64,000 bases of DNA from an uncultured Kiritimatiellota bacterium (GCA_944389945.1 CALXOF010000006.1:62001-126000); one strand, 5' to 3'; positions 1-9,273 are shown, counted from the stretch's first letter. The notes: generated by a model from the letters alone, not told the origin. Numbers and translations are program-made.

Positions 1-922
1 CGGGCTTGGGCTCGGAGAGGTCGGTGGTGTCGGTGAGGGGCTCGACGCGGCCGCAGAGGAGCTCCACCGCTTCGTCGGGCTTGATGAAGAACTCGAGCTC
101 CATCTGCTCGAACTCGCGAGAACGGAAGATGTAGTTGCGGGGGGTGACCTCGTTGCGGAAGGACTTGCCGATCTGGCCGATGCCGAAGGGCGGGGCCTGG
201 CGGCTGGAGACCATCACGTTGGGGAACTCCGCGAAGATGGCCTGGGCCGTCTCGGGGCGGAGATAGGCCACGTTGGAGGGGTCGTCGATGGGGCCGACGA
301 CGGTCTTGAACATGAGGTTGAAGGGACGGGGCTCGGTCATCACGCCGCCGCAGGTGGGGCAGGGGAGGACCTCGGGTTCGCCCGCGGGGGTGGCCAGGAG
401 GATGAAGAGGGCGCGGACGTCCGGGACAGTCTTGAGCGTCTCGAAGATGGCCTCGAGGTGCTCGGGATGCTGCACGGTGTAGAGGCCGGGGGCGATGCCT
501 TTGCCCTTGCCCTTGCACCAATTCGCCACCGCACCCGCGTCGCCGACCAGGGGCTCGAGGGCGGCCTTGATGGGCGAATCGTCGAAGATCTCCCAGATTT
601 GGTCGGCGCGCACTAGCTTGCGGCAATTGCCCTTGCACATGCTCATGGGGTCGGAGAAGGTGTCCAGGTGGCCGGAGGCCTTCCAGATGGCCGGGTGCAT
701 GATGATGGAGGCGTCTAGGCCCTCCACGTCCTCACGGTCACGCACCATGAAGCGCCACCAACGTTCCTTGATGTTGCGCTTCAGCTCGCACCCCAGCGGG
801 CCGTAGTCCCAGAAGCCCGCGAAGCCGCCGTAGACCTCGGAACTCTGGAAAATGAACCCGCGCCGCTTGCACAGCGACACCAATGCATCCAACGAACTCT
901 TCGGGGCTTCTTTCTTGTCCAT
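1..922 (-). CDS. glyS: glycyl-tRNA synthetase, class II alpha2 type (3' end outside window)
   Basis: Charges tRNA-Gly in the cytoplasm. Reading the minus strand from ATG at 922 gives MDKKEAPKSSLDALVSLCKR followed by RRGFIFQSSEVYGG and FWDYGPLGCELKRNI, the hallmark N-terminus of the single-chain dimeric enzyme. Later come RPETAQAIF and a class II motif 2 stretch (GIGQIGKSFRNEV). A four-cysteine zinc-knuckle-like part includes PCPTCGG. About 307 codons are present; the family runs about 450-560 residues, so the C-terminal catalytic part and anticodon-binding domain lie before base 1. AAAGGA lies 9 bases before the ATG and an extended -10 box sits 25 bases upstream. Recognition is by family sequence and is secure; truncation is only by the window edge. 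Confidence 0.95.
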   Translation of the reverse strand, partial: MDKKEAPKSSLDALVSLCKRRGFIFQSSEVYGGFAGFWDYGPLGCELKRNIKERWWRFMVRDREDVEGLDASIIMHPAIWKASGHLDTFSDPMSMCKGNCRKLVRADQIWEIFDDSPIKAALEPLVGDAGAVANWCKGKGKGIAPGLYTVQHPEHLEAIFETLKTVPDVRALFILLATPAGEPEVLPCPTCGGVMTEPRPFNLMFKTVVGPIDDPSNVAYLRPETAQAIFAEFPNVMVSSRQAPPFGIGQIGKSFRNEVTPRNYIFRSREFEQMELEFFIKPDEAVELLCGRVEPLTDTTDLSEPKP

Positions 923-947
923 GGCTAAATTCCTTTGTGAAGCGCTT

Positions 948-956
948 ATTATACCA
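948..956 (-). promoter_or_regulatory. extended -10 promoter of glyS
   Basis: On the minus strand TGGTATAAT, a perfect extended -10 box, ends 25 bases before the glyS ATG. No convincing -35 hexamer is visible. Confidence 0.7.
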
Positions 957-964
957 TTTGTGGG

Positions 965-1446
965 CGGCTCGTGCCGCCCACGCTGATTGGCTGATTCGCT
1001 GATTGGAGCGTGCGACGGGTGGGGTCGTGGGAGAACTGTGGAGGGTTTACGCTGCGCGGCTATCACGAAGAACACAAAGGACCACGAAGAGACACAAAGA
1101 ACTGCCAGTGTGTTTTTAGATCACAGAGAACCACAGAGGATTGCACAGAGAGACACAGAGAAAGGCCGACCAGCACTGCCCGAATGATTGGAAATCACGA
1201 AGGAGACAAAGGACACAAAGGGATTTTGGATGATTAGGGGATTGGCTGATTGGGAGATGTGGGGCGCTGCCCCACGCCCTGGCAGGGAGAAGTTCTCCCT
1301 GCACCCCCGGCACGTCCAAGCACGCCCCAGCAGGAGATGCAGGAGATTCAGGAGATACAGGAACGCCCGGTAAACGGGCGACGGAGAGAGTGGGGGCGTG
1401 GGGCGGAGCCCCACCAAGAATACCAATCAGCCAATCAGCCAATCAG
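965..1446. repeat. mosaic of intergenic repeat modules (glyS/lptE gap)
   Basis: I see no gene here. The gap is a patchwork of modules found all over the window: 8-bp units YAATCAGC or their complement (about 982-1006, 1230-1250, 1425-1446), CACGAAGGA/CACAGAGA-type units (1065-1220), a GTGGGGCGCTGCCCCAC palindrome (1259-1275), 9-bp CAGGAGATR units (1329-1362), and a hairpin with CGCCCG/CGGGCG stem between fixed flanks (about 1362-1384). Short ORFs in it have no coding character. Confidence 0.8.
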
Positions 1447-1959
1447 CTATTCCTGGGGGAGGTCGAGGGAGTGGAGCTCGGTGAGGATGGATTGGGCGAG
1501 GCGGCGGGCGACGCGGGGGAGGGCGTCTTGGATGCCGGTCTGGTAGTCTTCGCGGGTGAGGGCGGAGTCGACGGCGGTGATGGGTTTGCCGTTGACGTAG
1601 GTCTTGCCGGTCTTGGCGTCGAAGACGTAGAGGCGGGCGGTGAGGGCGACGTGGTATTCGTCGGGGACGAGGTTGTCGTTGCGGCTGTAGCGGACGGCGT
1701 CGGTGTCGAGGGGCTGGATGACGGCCTGGACGCGGAGGCGGGCGTTGTCGTAGGCGGTGGGGGTGAAGGTGCCGTCTTCAATGAGGGCGTCGAGGAGTTG
1801 CTGGGAGGCGAGGGTACCGACCATGGGATAGTCGGTCTCGTTTTCGAAGGCGGCGACGTGGATGGGGCGGCAGGCTTCGGGGACGGGGGAGCCGAGGCGG
1901 TAGCCGGCGCAACCGGTGAGGAGGGCGAGGAGGGGGAGGGCGAGGAGGGCGCGTTTCAT
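1447..1959 (-). CDS. LptE-like outer-membrane LPS-assembly lipoprotein
   Basis: 170 residues. The N-terminus MKRALLALPLLALLTGC is a lipoprotein signal with lipobox LLTGC, followed by AGYRLG as in LptE relatives. The body (IHVAAFENETDYPMVGTLAS, then a beta-rich part with YHVALTARLYVFDA) fits the LptE/DUF4136-like fold of lipoproteins that plug the LptD LPS translocon. It follows the BamD-like gene by 4 bases, so the two form an envelope-biogenesis operon. The fold call comes from pattern and context; the lipoprotein nature is seen directly. The gene runs into a mosaic repeat zone right after its stop. Confidence 0.7.
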   Translation of the reverse strand: MKRALLALPLLALLTGCAGYRLGSPVPEACRPIHVAAFENETDYPMVGTLASQQLLDALIEDGTFTPTAYDNARLRVQAVIQPLDTDAVRYSRNDNLVPDEYHVALTARLYVFDAKTGKTYVNGKPITAVDSALTREDYQTGIQDALPRVARRLAQSILTELHSLDLPQE

Positions 1960-1963
1960 GGGG

Positions 1964-3019
1964 TCATTCCTGAGGTTGGGCGGCGGAGCGGCTCTGGACG
2001 GTGCCTTCGGCGGGGGTTTCGCCGGAGGCGGCGGGGGCGAGGGCGGCGATGCGGGCGCGGACGTCGGCGGCCTGGGGGGCGTCGGGGTAGTCGCGGAGGA
2101 AGGCCTGATAGGCGAGGAGGGCGGCTTCGGGGGAGTAGGCCTTGGGGTTGTCGTAGAAGGTGGCGGCGACGTAGGCGCGTTCGCGGCGCATGAGGTAGAT
2201 CTCGCGCTCCCACTGGGTGAATTGGTCGAGGTCGGGGTGGGCGGGGCGGAAGGTGCGTGCGCCGGCGAGGAGGCGCTCGAGGTGGGCCAGGCGGCCGACG
2301 TCGTTGGCCCAGAGGTCGGCCTGGTCGCGGCAGGCGCGGCAGTAGAGGGAGACGACGTCGTCCATCTTGGCGTAGGCGGGCCAATCGACGATGAGGCGGT
2401 CGCAGACGGTGATGGCGCTGGCGTATTCCTCGTCTTCGCAGTAGAGGTTGGCGATACTCAGGAGGAGGTCGGGCACGCGGCGCCAGCGGGGGGCGAAGTG
2501 GATGATGCGCTCGTAGTTCTGGCGGAGGCCGTTGCCGGAGGTGAGGCGGAGGGAGCGGTCGAGCTCGCGCTGGGCCAGGAGGTCGGCCTGGGCGGTGGCG
2601 TCTTCGAGGATGGGGGTGAGCTCAAAGCGGCCATTGTAGTGCGCCAGCAGGTAGATGTCCTCGTCGTAGGCCAACTGTGTCTCGCCGGCGGCGGAGCGGA
2701 GGCGGGCGATGGAGAGCTGGGCGGTGAGGGCCTGAGGCGTGGCGTGCCAATTGCGCACCAGGTCGTCATAGGCGTCGATGGCGGCTTCGCGGCGGCCTTC
2801 GCGCTCCAGGCCTTGGGCGTAGGCGAGCTGTTCGGCGGGGGTGTCCTTCTCCGCGCCGCCGAAGAACCAGGAGGGTTCCTTGAGCGGGATCTCGAGCGGA
2901 TCGGTGAGGAAGAGGAGTTCGGCCGGCGTGCGGCCCATGCGGGAATAATCCTGATACTGCCCCCAAGCGGCGGTGCCACAGAGAGCCAGCAAGGCACAGA
3001 GAATCGTTTTGCGGTTCAT
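1964..3019 (-). CDS. BamD-like TPR outer-membrane assembly protein
   Basis: About 351 residues from MNRKTILCALLALCGTAAWG, a signal peptide with likely type I cleavage after AWG; no lipobox is present. Helical repeats with TPR character follow (AEQLAYAQGLEREGRREAA, AAIDAYDDLVRNW, ALLAYQAFLRDYPDAPQA). The last one closely resembles BamD/YbgF tetratricopeptides. Probable role: periplasmic/outer-membrane scaffold for beta-barrel assembly or cell-envelope coordination. An ATG at 3025 is also in frame, but the -10 box ends only 2 bases before it; the ATG at 3019 lies about where transcription should start, so the mRNA is likely leaderless. Genuine BamD is usually shorter (about 240 residues) and a lipoprotein, so the name is a class label. 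Confidence 0.65.
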   Translation of the reverse strand: MNRKTILCALLALCGTAAWGQYQDYSRMGRTPAELLFLTDPLEIPLKEPSWFFGGAEKDTPAEQLAYAQGLEREGRREAAIDAYDDLVRNWHATPQALTAQLSIARLRSAAGETQLAYDEDIYLLAHYNGRFELTPILEDATAQADLLAQRELDRSLRLTSGNGLRQNYERIIHFAPRWRRVPDLLLSIANLYCEDEEYASAITVCDRLIVDWPAYAKMDDVVSLYCRACRDQADLWANDVGRLAHLERLLAGARTFRPAHPDLDQFTQWEREIYLMRRERAYVAATFYDNPKAYSPEAALLAYQAFLRDYPDAPQAADVRARIAALAPAASGETPAEGTVQSRSAAQPQE

Positions 3020-3026
3020 GGCCATA

Positions 3027-3035
3027 AGTATAGCA
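3027..3035 (-). promoter_or_regulatory. extended -10 promoter, likely leaderless start of the BamD-like gene
   Basis: Minus strand TGCTATACT. The last T is 7 bases before the ATG at 3019, the usual -10 to +1 spacing, so the transcript should begin at or next to the start codon. No -35 box is evident. Confidence 0.6.
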
Positions 3036-3172
3036 AAAGGGAGGGGAGCCTGTGGCCCCCTCCCCGGAGAACGGAGAACGGAACGCCCCTGCGGGGCGAC
3101 GGGTGGGGCAGTGCCCCACATCTTTCCATTAGTTATTCAGCCAATTCCCTTCGTGTCTTCGTGGAAAGCGCC

Positions 3173-5458
3173 TCAGTGCCGCACGCGCCAGCGGCGGAGA
3201 CGGAGGGCGTTGGAGACCACAAAGACCGAGCTGAGGCTCATGGCCAGGGCAGCAAGCATCGGACTCAGACGCAGGCCGAAGGCGGCGTAGAAGCAGCCCG
3301 CGGCGATGGGGATGCCGATGGCGTTGTAGAAGAAGGCCCAGAAGAGGTTCTCCTTGATGTTGCGCAGGGTGGCGCGGCTGAGCGCGATGGCCGCGGCCAC
3401 GTCGCGCAGGTCGCCGCGCATGAGCACGATGTCGGCCGATTCGATGGCAACGTCGGTGCCGGCGCCGATGGCGATGCCCACGTCTGCGCGGGCCAAGGCG
3501 GGAGCGTCGTTCACGCCGTCGCCCACCATCGCCACGGTTTTGCCCTGGGCCTGGAGCTCACGGATTTCGCGCTCCTTGTCCTGCGGTAGGGCCTCGGCGA
3601 TGACCCGGTCTGCGCCGACCTGAGCACGAATGGCCTCAGCGGTACGGCGGTTGTCGCCGGTCAACATCACGGTCTCCACGCCCATGCGCCGCAGGGCCGC
3701 GATAGCCTCGGCGCTCGTGGGCTTCACCGCGTCGGCCACGGCAATAACGCCCAGCCACGCACCATCCGCCGCGAAACAGAGCGGGGTCTTGCCCGCCTCC
3801 GCCAGACGCGCCAACGTCTCCTCCGGCACGGCCCCACGCACCTGGTTCTCCGCGAGCAGCGCCGGGTTACCTGCCAGGCACGCCACGCCCGCGACCTTGC
3901 CGCGTAGGCCCCGCCCGGGCACTTGGCCAAAGTCCTCGACCGGGCTCTCCGCGACACCGCGGCGCACGGCCTCCTCGGTCACGGCCTGCGCCAGGGGATG
4001 CTCGGACCGGCGCTCCAACGCCGCCGCCACCTGCCAGAGCCGCGCCTCATCCACGCCCGGTGCAGGCAGGACATCGGTCACCGTGGGTTTGCCCTGTGTG
4101 ACGGTCCCGGTTTTGTCCAGCACCGCCACATCGATGCCATGGGCCGTCTCGAGCGCCTCGGCCGACTTGATCAAGATGCCGTTCGCTGCGCCGCGCCCCG
4201 TGCCCACCATGATGGCCGTGGGCGTCGCCAGCCCCAACGCGCAGGGACACGACACCACTAGCACCGAGACCGCCATCGTCAGCGCAAAGGCCAGCTCCGC
4301 CCCGCACGCCAACCATACCACGCACGTCACTGCCGCCACCACGATGACCGCCGGCACGAAGACCCCCGCCACCCGGTCGGCCAGCTTCGCAATCGGCGCC
4401 TTCGACGACGTCGCCTCGTCCACCAACCGGATAATCTGCGCCAGGGCCGTGCCGCGCCCCACCTGCTCGGCCCGCATCGCGAACCACCCGCTACGGTTGA
4501 CCGTCGCACCGATGACCCGGTCGCCCGGCGCCTTGTCCACCGGCAACGACTCGCCCGTCAGCGCGCTCTCGTCCACCGCGCCGTTACCTTCTATTATCGT
4601 GCCATCTGCCGGCACCTGCTCACCGGCCTTGATGATCAGCACATCCCCCACGGTCACCTCCGCCGCCGGGATCTCCACTTCCGTGCCGCCGCGACGCACC
4701 CGCGCCGTCTTCGGTGCCAACGCCGCCAACGCCCCCAACGCCGCCGTCGTGCGGCCCTTCGCCCGCGCCTCCAGGCACTTGCCCAACGTAATGAGCGTGA
4801 GAATCATGGCCGCGCCATCGAAATAGAGCTCGCCGGCCAGCTGTTCCGCCGTCGCGCCGTCGCCCTCGCCCAGCGCCCACGCAATGCCATAGAGCGCGCA
4901 CACGCCATAGACCAACGACGCGCCTGCCCCCAGCGCCACCAACGAATCCATGTTCGGCGACCCCCGCAGGAGCGTCCCGAAGCCTACGCGGAAAGTCCGC
5001 CCATTGATCACCGCCACCGGCGCCGCCAAAAGGAAGGCCGTCAGGGCATAGACCCCCGCGCTCCCGGTCCCCGCCAGGCACTCCGGCAACGGCCACCCCA
5101 TCATCCGCCCCATCGAGAGATAGAAGAGTGGCGCCGCAAAGATCGCTGACCACACGAACCGCCGCAGGAGTCCTTTGAAAGCCTCTCGCGCACGTTCCGC
5201 CGGTGTCGGTGCCGTCTCCTCGTGCGGTGTCTCGGCGGGCTTGGGCGGAGCCTCAGGCGTCGCACCATAACCTGCCTCCGTCACCGCTGCCGCGATCTGC
5301 TCCGCCGTCACAACGGACTCGTCATAGTCCGCCGTCATGTTGTTCTTCAGCAAATTCACCGCGCACGACCGCACCCCCGGCAACTTATCCACCGTCCGTT
5401 GCACCCGCGCCGAGCACGCCGCACACGCCATTCCCGTGACCTCAAACCGTGTCTTCAT
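3173..5458 (-). CDS. copA: copper-exporting P1B-type ATPase
   Basis: 761 residues from ATG at 5458, chosen because AAAGGAG sits 7 bases upstream; a longer frame to 5509 has no ribosome site. One N-terminal HMA domain with metal motif GMACAAC (C12, C15), eight membrane spans expected, actuator loop with TGES ([11 protein letters not shown]), metal-site CPC at about 404-406 in the span [16 protein letters not shown], phosphorylated aspartate in DKTGT (about D448), SEHPLA in the nucleotide domain, and [20 protein letters not shown]. These are the class IB-1 Cu(I) features. It pumps Cu(I) from the cytoplasm. It stands alone with its own promoter. Confidence 0.95.
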   Translation of the reverse strand: MKTRFEVTGMACAACSARVQRTVDKLPGVRSCAVNLLKNNMTADYDESVVTAEQIAAAVTEAGYGATPEAPPKPAETPHEETAPTPAERAREAFKGLLRRFVWSAIFAAPLFYLSMGRMMGWPLPECLAGTGSAGVYALTAFLLAAPVAVINGRTFRVGFGTLLRGSPNMDSLVALGAGASLVYGVCALYGIAWALGEGDGATAEQLAGELYFDGAAMILTLITLGKCLEARAKGRTTAALGALAALAPKTARVRRGGTEVEIPAAEVTVGDVLIIKAGEQVPADGTIIEGNGAVDESALTGESLPVDKAPGDRVIGATVNRSGWFAMRAEQVGRGTALAQIIRLVDEATSSKAPIAKLADRVAGVFVPAVIVVAAVTCVVWLACGAELAFALTMAVSVLVVSCPCALGLATPTAIMVGTGRGAANGILIKSAEALETAHGIDVAVLDKTGTVTQGKPTVTDVLPAPGVDEARLWQVAAALERRSEHPLAQAVTEEAVRRGVAESPVEDFGQVPGRGLRGKVAGVACLAGNPALLAENQVRGAVPEETLARLAEAGKTPLCFAADGAWLGVIAVADAVKPTSAEAIAALRRMGVETVMLTGDNRRTAEAIRAQVGADRVIAEALPQDKEREIRELQAQGKTVAMVGDGVNDAPALARADVGIAIGAGTDVAIESADIVLMRGDLRDVAAAIALSRATLRNIKENLFWAFFYNAIGIPIAAGCFYAAFGLRLSPMLAALAMSLSSVFVVSNALRLRRWRVRH

Positions 5459-5480
5459 GTCAACTCCTTTGTCGCGTTTA

Positions 5481-5489
5481 ATTATAACA
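5481..5489 (-). promoter_or_regulatory. extended -10 promoter of copA
   Basis: Minus strand TGTTATAAT, 22 bases before the copA ATG, followed by a Shine-Dalgarno AAAGGAG. I see no CueR-type dyad between -35 and -10. Confidence 0.65.
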
Positions 5490-5528
5490 CCCATTTGACC
5501 CACCGACAATCAACCAATCAGCTGAATA

Positions 5529-5537
5529 TGCTAAAAT
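5529..5537 (+). promoter_or_regulatory. extended -10 promoter of cdd
   Basis: TGCTAAAAT, preceded by YAATCAGC-type repeats. Predicted +1 is near 5544, only 15 bases before the preferred cdd start and 3 bases before an upstream in-frame ATG. Confidence 0.55.
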
Positions 5538-5558
5538 AGCACCGTTATGGAGATTGCA

Positions 5559-5939
5559 ATGCAGGAACGGTTGGTTGCGGCGGCGCGCGAGGCGGCGACG
5601 CGGGCGTACGCGCCCTATTCCCACTTTTCGGTGGGCGCGGCGCTCTTGGGCGAGGACGGCCACATCTACGTGGGGTGCAACGTGGAAAACGCCTCCTATG
5701 GCCTCTGCCTCTGCGCGGAACGCAACGTGCTCTTCCACGCGGTGGCGTGCGGATGCCGCACCTTCCGCGCGCTGGCGATTGTCGCGCCGAAGCCCTCCAC
5801 GCCCTGCGGTGCGTGCCGTCAGGCCCTTGCGGAATTCTGCGGGCCCACGCTCGAAATCTTCCTGGCGGCGCAAGACCCCGCCGTGCCTGTCACCCGCACC
5901 TTCCTCGCCGACCTCTTCCCCAACCCCTTCACCTGCTGA
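5559..5939 (+). CDS. cdd: cytidine deaminase
   Basis: 126 residues. Deaminates cytidine/deoxycytidine to uridine for pyrimidine salvage; small tetrameric zinc enzyme. Visible: YAPYSHFSVGAALL, zinc/catalytic CAERNVLFHA with glutamate proton shuttle, and the second zinc motif PCGACRQALAEF. Length matches the family. An ATG at 5547 is in frame, but the one at 5559 has GGAG at 5549-5552 as ribosome site and matches family starts (MQERLVAAARE). The next gene starts 3 bases after the stop. Confidence 0.93.
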   Translation: MQERLVAAAREAATRAYAPYSHFSVGAALLGEDGHIYVGCNVENASYGLCLCAERNVLFHAVACGCRTFRALAIVAPKPSTPCGACRQALAEFCGPTLEIFLAAQDPAVPVTRTFLADLFPNPFTC

Positions 5940-5942
5940 TCC

Positions 5943-6959
5943 ATGGCCGCCCCCACACGCACGCTTGAGGAATGCTTCGAGCAGCTGGGCCGCTTGGTGA
6001 ATCGGCGAAACGCCCCCTTCCCGCCGGAGGCGCTGGTCTTCGATGAACTGTCCGACACGACCAAGCTTTGCCCCCAACCGCTCGTCTCGGTCTGTATCAT
6101 CTCCTACAACTCCGCCGCCACCATCGATGAAGCGCTGGAGGGGGTCTTGGCGCAGGACGCCGACTTCCCCTTCGAGGTCCTCATCAGTGACGACGGCTCG
6201 ACCGACGACACGGTGGCGCGGTGCGAGACTTGGCTGGCGCGCTACCCCGACAAGGTGCGCATCCTGCGCGGCCGCCGCAACGTCGGCCTGCTGGGCAACC
6301 GTCTGCGGGCCTTCTCGGCGGCGCGCGCGCCATGGATTGCGTGGTTGGACAGCGACGACTTCTGGACTGACCCCGGCAAACTGCGCAAGCAGATGGCCTT
6401 GCTTCGCGAGACCGGCGCCGTGATGTGCCTGGCCTTCACGGAGATGCGCTGGGCGGACGGCCGCCGCGGAACGATGGATTGTCCGTCCACGCGCTTCGTC
6501 TCGCCGCAGATTCTCCTGCGGCATTACCTGCACACCTCCACCTACCTCCATTCGCGCGAGGCCTTCCTGCGCGCCACCCGGGACTGCCCCAACTTGCAGG
6601 GGTGGGATGACCAAGACCTCCTCTTCGGCCTCGCCGCGCAGGGGCGCGTCGCCCTCTTGCCCGAAGTGGTCTCCGCCTATCGCATCACCGGGACGGGTGA
6701 CGCCATCGGCCAAGGCGAAGACCATTTCAGACTCGTGGTGCGCTGGCAATTCCTGTGCCTCTTTCTCTATGGTCCGCGGCGCTTCCGCCACTGCTTCTTG
6801 GTGGTATTGTTCAAAGGCATCCGCCTGCAACTGACCGGCGGCGCGCGCCCGGAGATAACCGCTCTGTTGCGCGACATCGCCGTTCTGGCCCATGCCCGCG
6901 CCCCTTGGGCCATTCGCGTGTGGCGCGAGTGGCGCAAACTGCGGAGGGTCCTGCCATGA
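5943..6959 (+). CDS. GT2-family glycosyltransferase (first of tandem pair)
   Basis: 338 residues. GT-A fold: LVSVCIISYNSAATIDEAL, nucleotide-sugar motif LISDDGSTDDTV, and the DXD-type WLDSDDFW. A roughly 45-residue N-terminal extension (TLEECFEQLGRLV, then PPEALVFDELSD) precedes the GT core and is shared with the next gene, so it is a family trait. No membrane span is evident. Likely transfers a sugar onto a surface glycan; donor and acceptor cannot be read. It has no good ribosome site and may be coupled to cdd. Its stop overlaps the next start (ATGA). Confidence 0.85.
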   Translation: MAAPTRTLEECFEQLGRLVNRRNAPFPPEALVFDELSDTTKLCPQPLVSVCIISYNSAATIDEALEGVLAQDADFPFEVLISDDGSTDDTVARCETWLARYPDKVRILRGRRNVGLLGNRLRAFSAARAPWIAWLDSDDFWTDPGKLRKQMALLRETGAVMCLAFTEMRWADGRRGTMDCPSTRFVSPQILLRHYLHTSTYLHSREAFLRATRDCPNLQGWDDQDLLFGLAAQGRVALLPEVVSAYRITGTGDAIGQGEDHFRLVVRWQFLCLFLYGPRRFRHCFLVVLFKGIRLQLTGGARPEITALLRDIAVLAHARAPWAIRVWREWRKLRRVLP

Positions 6960-7951
6960 CGCTGGAGAAATGCTTCGATGAACTGGGCCGCCGGGCGAGC
7001 GTGGACGCCGTGCCGATGACGCCCGAGGCCCTTGCCTGCGACGAAACGTCCGACCCGGCCAACCTCTGCGCCGAACCGCAGGTCTCGGTCTTCATCCCCA
7101 TGTACAACCTCGGCCCGCGCTTGGACGAGGCCCTGGCCGGCGTGATGGCGCAGGACGCCGACTCCCCCTTCGAGGTCGTCCTCTGCGACGATTGCTCCAC
7201 CGACGATACCGTGGCGCTCGCCGAGGCCTGGGTGCGCCGTTGCCCCGAGAAGGTCCGCCTCCTCCGGGCGCGCCAGAATGCCGGCGCCCTGCGCAACCGC
7301 CTCCGTGCCCAACGCTACTGCCGCGCGCCGTGGATTGCCCTCTTGGATGGCGACGACCTTTGGACCGACCCCGGCAAACTCCGCAAACAGTTGCCCTTGC
7401 TCCGCAAGACCGGCACCGTGATGGCTGTGGCCTTTTCTGAGGTCCTTTTGCCTGACGATAAGCGAGAGGTCTACACCTGTCCCATCGCCCCCTTCGTCAC
7501 GCCAAAGGTCTTCGTCAACCGCTACCTGCAGACCTCCACCTACGTCTACTCCCGCGCGGCGGCCGAGGAAGCCTTGCGGCGCTGGCCCGGCCTGCCGATG
7601 TGGGACGACCTAGACATCTACTATCGGCTCGCGGCCTTGGGGCGCGTGGCCCTCTTGCCCGAGTCGGTCGCCGTCTACCGCCGCTTGGGCGACGGCATGA
7701 GCTCGCAGATGGACAAGCTCCGCTTTGAGTGCTTCATGCGATGGCGTTTCCTGGGCCTCTTCCTTTACGGCCCTCACTCCCTTCGCCACCTCTTCTTGGC
7801 CAATTTACTCAAAGGCATCCGCCATACTTTAGTCCTGGCGGGAGACGATATGCGGCCTCTTCTGCGCGACACCGCCACCCTGGCTCACGCCCGCGCCCCC
7901 TGGTCCTGGGCCGTCCACCGCGAATGGCGCAAACTCCGCGCCCTCTTTTAA
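6956..7951 (+). CDS. GT2-family glycosyltransferase (second of tandem pair)
   Basis: 331 residues. Same layout as the preceding gene: N-terminal TLEKCFDELGRRAS, then PQVSVFIPMYNLGPRLDEAL, VVLCDDCSTDDTVA and WIALLDGDDLW; C-terminus LAHARAPWSWAVHREWRKLR mirrors that of its neighbour. The ATG overlaps the upstream stop by 4 bases. The pair arose by tandem duplication and has diverged, with the core motifs intact in both, so both are probably active. Confidence 0.85.
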   Translation: MTLEKCFDELGRRASVDAVPMTPEALACDETSDPANLCAEPQVSVFIPMYNLGPRLDEALAGVMAQDADSPFEVVLCDDCSTDDTVALAEAWVRRCPEKVRLLRARQNAGALRNRLRAQRYCRAPWIALLDGDDLWTDPGKLRKQLPLLRKTGTVMAVAFSEVLLPDDKREVYTCPIAPFVTPKVFVNRYLQTSTYVYSRAAAEEALRRWPGLPMWDDLDIYYRLAALGRVALLPESVAVYRRLGDGMSSQMDKLRFECFMRWRFLGLFLYGPHSLRHLFLANLLKGIRHTLVLAGDDMRPLLRDTATLAHARAPWSWAVHREWRKLRALF

Positions 7952-8209
7952 TTAGGAAGTTTGGAAGTTTAGAGGTTTGACCCTCTCACCACCTCATCCA
8001 TCGCCCGCAAGGGCGCTCCGTAGCCGTGGAAGGTTTGGCCCTTTGGGCCTGCACGGTGATTTCCAATCATTCTGGCAGTCCTGCTCTGTGTTGCTCTGTG
8101 AACCCCTCTGTGGCCTCTGTGATCTAAAAACACACTGGCAGTCCTGTCGGCGGTAGCCGACCCTAAATCTGCACAAAATCTGCGCAATCTGCGGTTCCCT
8201 TCTCGCCGC
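7952..8209. repeat. mosaic of intergenic repeat modules
   Basis: No gene seen. Contains GGAAGTTT units (7960-7978), a CGCCCGCAAGGGCG hairpin (about 8002-8015), a 34-bp mini-element (8022-8055), CTCTGTG units (8083-8125) and the long module with CTGGCAGTCCTG and the AATCTGCG stretch ending GCGGTTCCC (8137-8200). Confidence 0.75.
8022..8055 (+). repeat. 34-bp mini-element, family A
   Basis: Begins AGCCGTGGAAGGTTTG, has an 11-base mini-hairpin GGCCCTTTGGGCC, ends CTGCACG. Other copies: 14889-14922 (inverted), 15239-15272 and 16082-16115; ends are conserved, the central hairpin differs. Confidence 0.75.
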
Positions 8210-8974
8210 TCACTTCCCCGGCAAAAACCGCGTGCAGGGGACATCCTCACCCGCGACGACCGCGGCCAAGACGCCGGGACGCGCACCGTTGGCGATGACC
8301 GCCTGGATGCCATCCGCCGCCGCGGCCTGGGCCACGCGCAGTTTGGTCTCCATCCCACCGCGCCCTTGTGAAGTCTTCGTCCGCCGCACCAGCGCGGAAA
8401 GGTCCTGCCCCGGGCGCACCTCACGAATCAAGGTCGCATTCGGGTCCGCCGGGTCGCCGTCGCACAGACCATCCACCGACGAGAGAACAATCAGCAGCTG
8501 TGCGCCGAGCAACTTAGCCATCAGCCCCGCCAGCTCATCGTTGTCCGTGAACATCAGCCCCTCCACCGAGACCGTGTCGTTCTCATTCACCACCGGCACG
8601 ATGCCATAGGCAAAGAAGGCCTCCACGCACTGGCGCAGATTGGCCGCATGCTCTGCGGAAGAGAGGTCATGCTTGGTCACCAAGATTTGCCCCACGTCCA
8701 TCCCATCCGCGTCGAAAAGCGTCCTGTAAGTGTCAATCAAGATGGCCTGCCCTACGGCAGAGAGCACTTGCCGCCGCGCCACGCGGTCCACTGTCTTGGG
8801 CAGAGAGACGCGTCCGCGCCCCGCGGCTACCGCGCCCGAAGAGACGATGAGCACCTGGTGCCCCGCGTCGCACAGCGCCGCCACCTCGTCGGCCAACCCG
8901 GCCATCCGGGCAATCCACAGCCGCCCATCCGGGCGCGCCACAACATTCGATCCAACTTTAACTACGATTCTCAT
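8210..8974 (-). CDS. proB: glutamate 5-kinase (PUA-less)
   Basis: 254 residues. First step of proline synthesis: ATP-dependent phosphorylation of glutamate. Amino-acid-kinase fold with MRIVVKVGSNVVA, VLIVSSGAVAAG, NENDTVSVEG, FTDNDELAGLMA and the lysine/glycine loop TSQGRGGMETK. Ends right after the kinase domain, so the C-terminal PUA domain of E. coli-type enzymes (about 367 residues) is absent, as in some other lineages. proC follows on the same strand about 1.1 kb away, but repeat mosaics separate them; proA is not in the window. No Shine-Dalgarno is obvious. Confidence 0.93.
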   Translation of the reverse strand: MRIVVKVGSNVVARPDGRLWIARMAGLADEVAALCDAGHQVLIVSSGAVAAGRGRVSLPKTVDRVARRQVLSAVGQAILIDTYRTLFDADGMDVGQILVTKHDLSSAEHAANLRQCVEAFFAYGIVPVVNENDTVSVEGLMFTDNDELAGLMAKLLGAQLLIVLSSVDGLCDGDPADPNATLIREVRPGQDLSALVRRTKTSQGRGGMETKLRVAQAAAADGIQAVIANGARPGVLAAVVAGEDVPCTRFLPGK

Positions 8975-8979
8975 TTGGT

Positions 8980-9273
8980 TGATTAGCTGATTGGCTGATT
9001 GGTCTTCGTGGTGGGGCTCCGCCCCACACCCCTTCTATAGAAGATTGGAAGTTCGGCTCTCGCCTCACCCGTCGCGCGCTTGCCGCGCGTTCTGTTCACT
9101 GTTCACTGTTCTCTGGGGCGCGCCAGCGCCCCTTGTCCTTTATGATTTCCAACACATTCTGGCAGTCCTGCGTGCGGTAGCACGCCCCTAATCTGCCCAA
9201 AATCTGTGTCACCAAAGGTCTTCCTAGCGAAGCGACGGAACAATCTGCGGTTTCCTTATTCTGGCAGTCCTTC
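8980..9273. repeat. mosaic of intergenic repeat modules
   Basis: No gene seen. Order: YAATCAGC-type units (8980-9000), GTGGGGCTCCGCCCCAC hairpin (9012-9028), CCGTC-CGCGCG...CGCGCG-TTCTG hairpin with GTTCACTG units (9066-9115), GGCGCGCCAGCGCCCC hairpin (9117-9134), CTGGCAGTCCTG/AATCTG module (9160-9270) interrupted by a 34-bp family B mini-element at 9208-9241. Confidence 0.75.
9208..9241 (+). repeat. 34-bp mini-element, family B
   Basis: Starts GTCACCAAAGGTCTTCC, ends GCGAAGCGACGGAAC. The identical sequence occurs inverted at 57241-57274 and a 35-bp relative at 22226-22260. The uninterrupted host module is seen at about 8160-8200. Confidence 0.75.

Noticed and set aside
1116..1442. ORFs in the glyS/lptE gap containing Cys/Ser-rich repeats
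   Set aside because: They translate CAGGAGATR and CACGAAGGA modules, lack ribosome sites and recur wherever these modules occur.
1916..3589. Very long glycine/valine-rich plus-strand ORFs (1916-3589, also 12145-13521, 15900-17573, 54864-56984)
   Set aside because: They are antisense shadows of minus-strand genes with GC-rich third positions (BamD-like, adh, flavodiiron, P-ATPase); no ribosome sites or family motifs.
7994..8424. ORFs overlapping the proB 3' end and the repeat zone
   Set aside because: Frame-shifted readings of proB plus repeat modules; no homology pattern.
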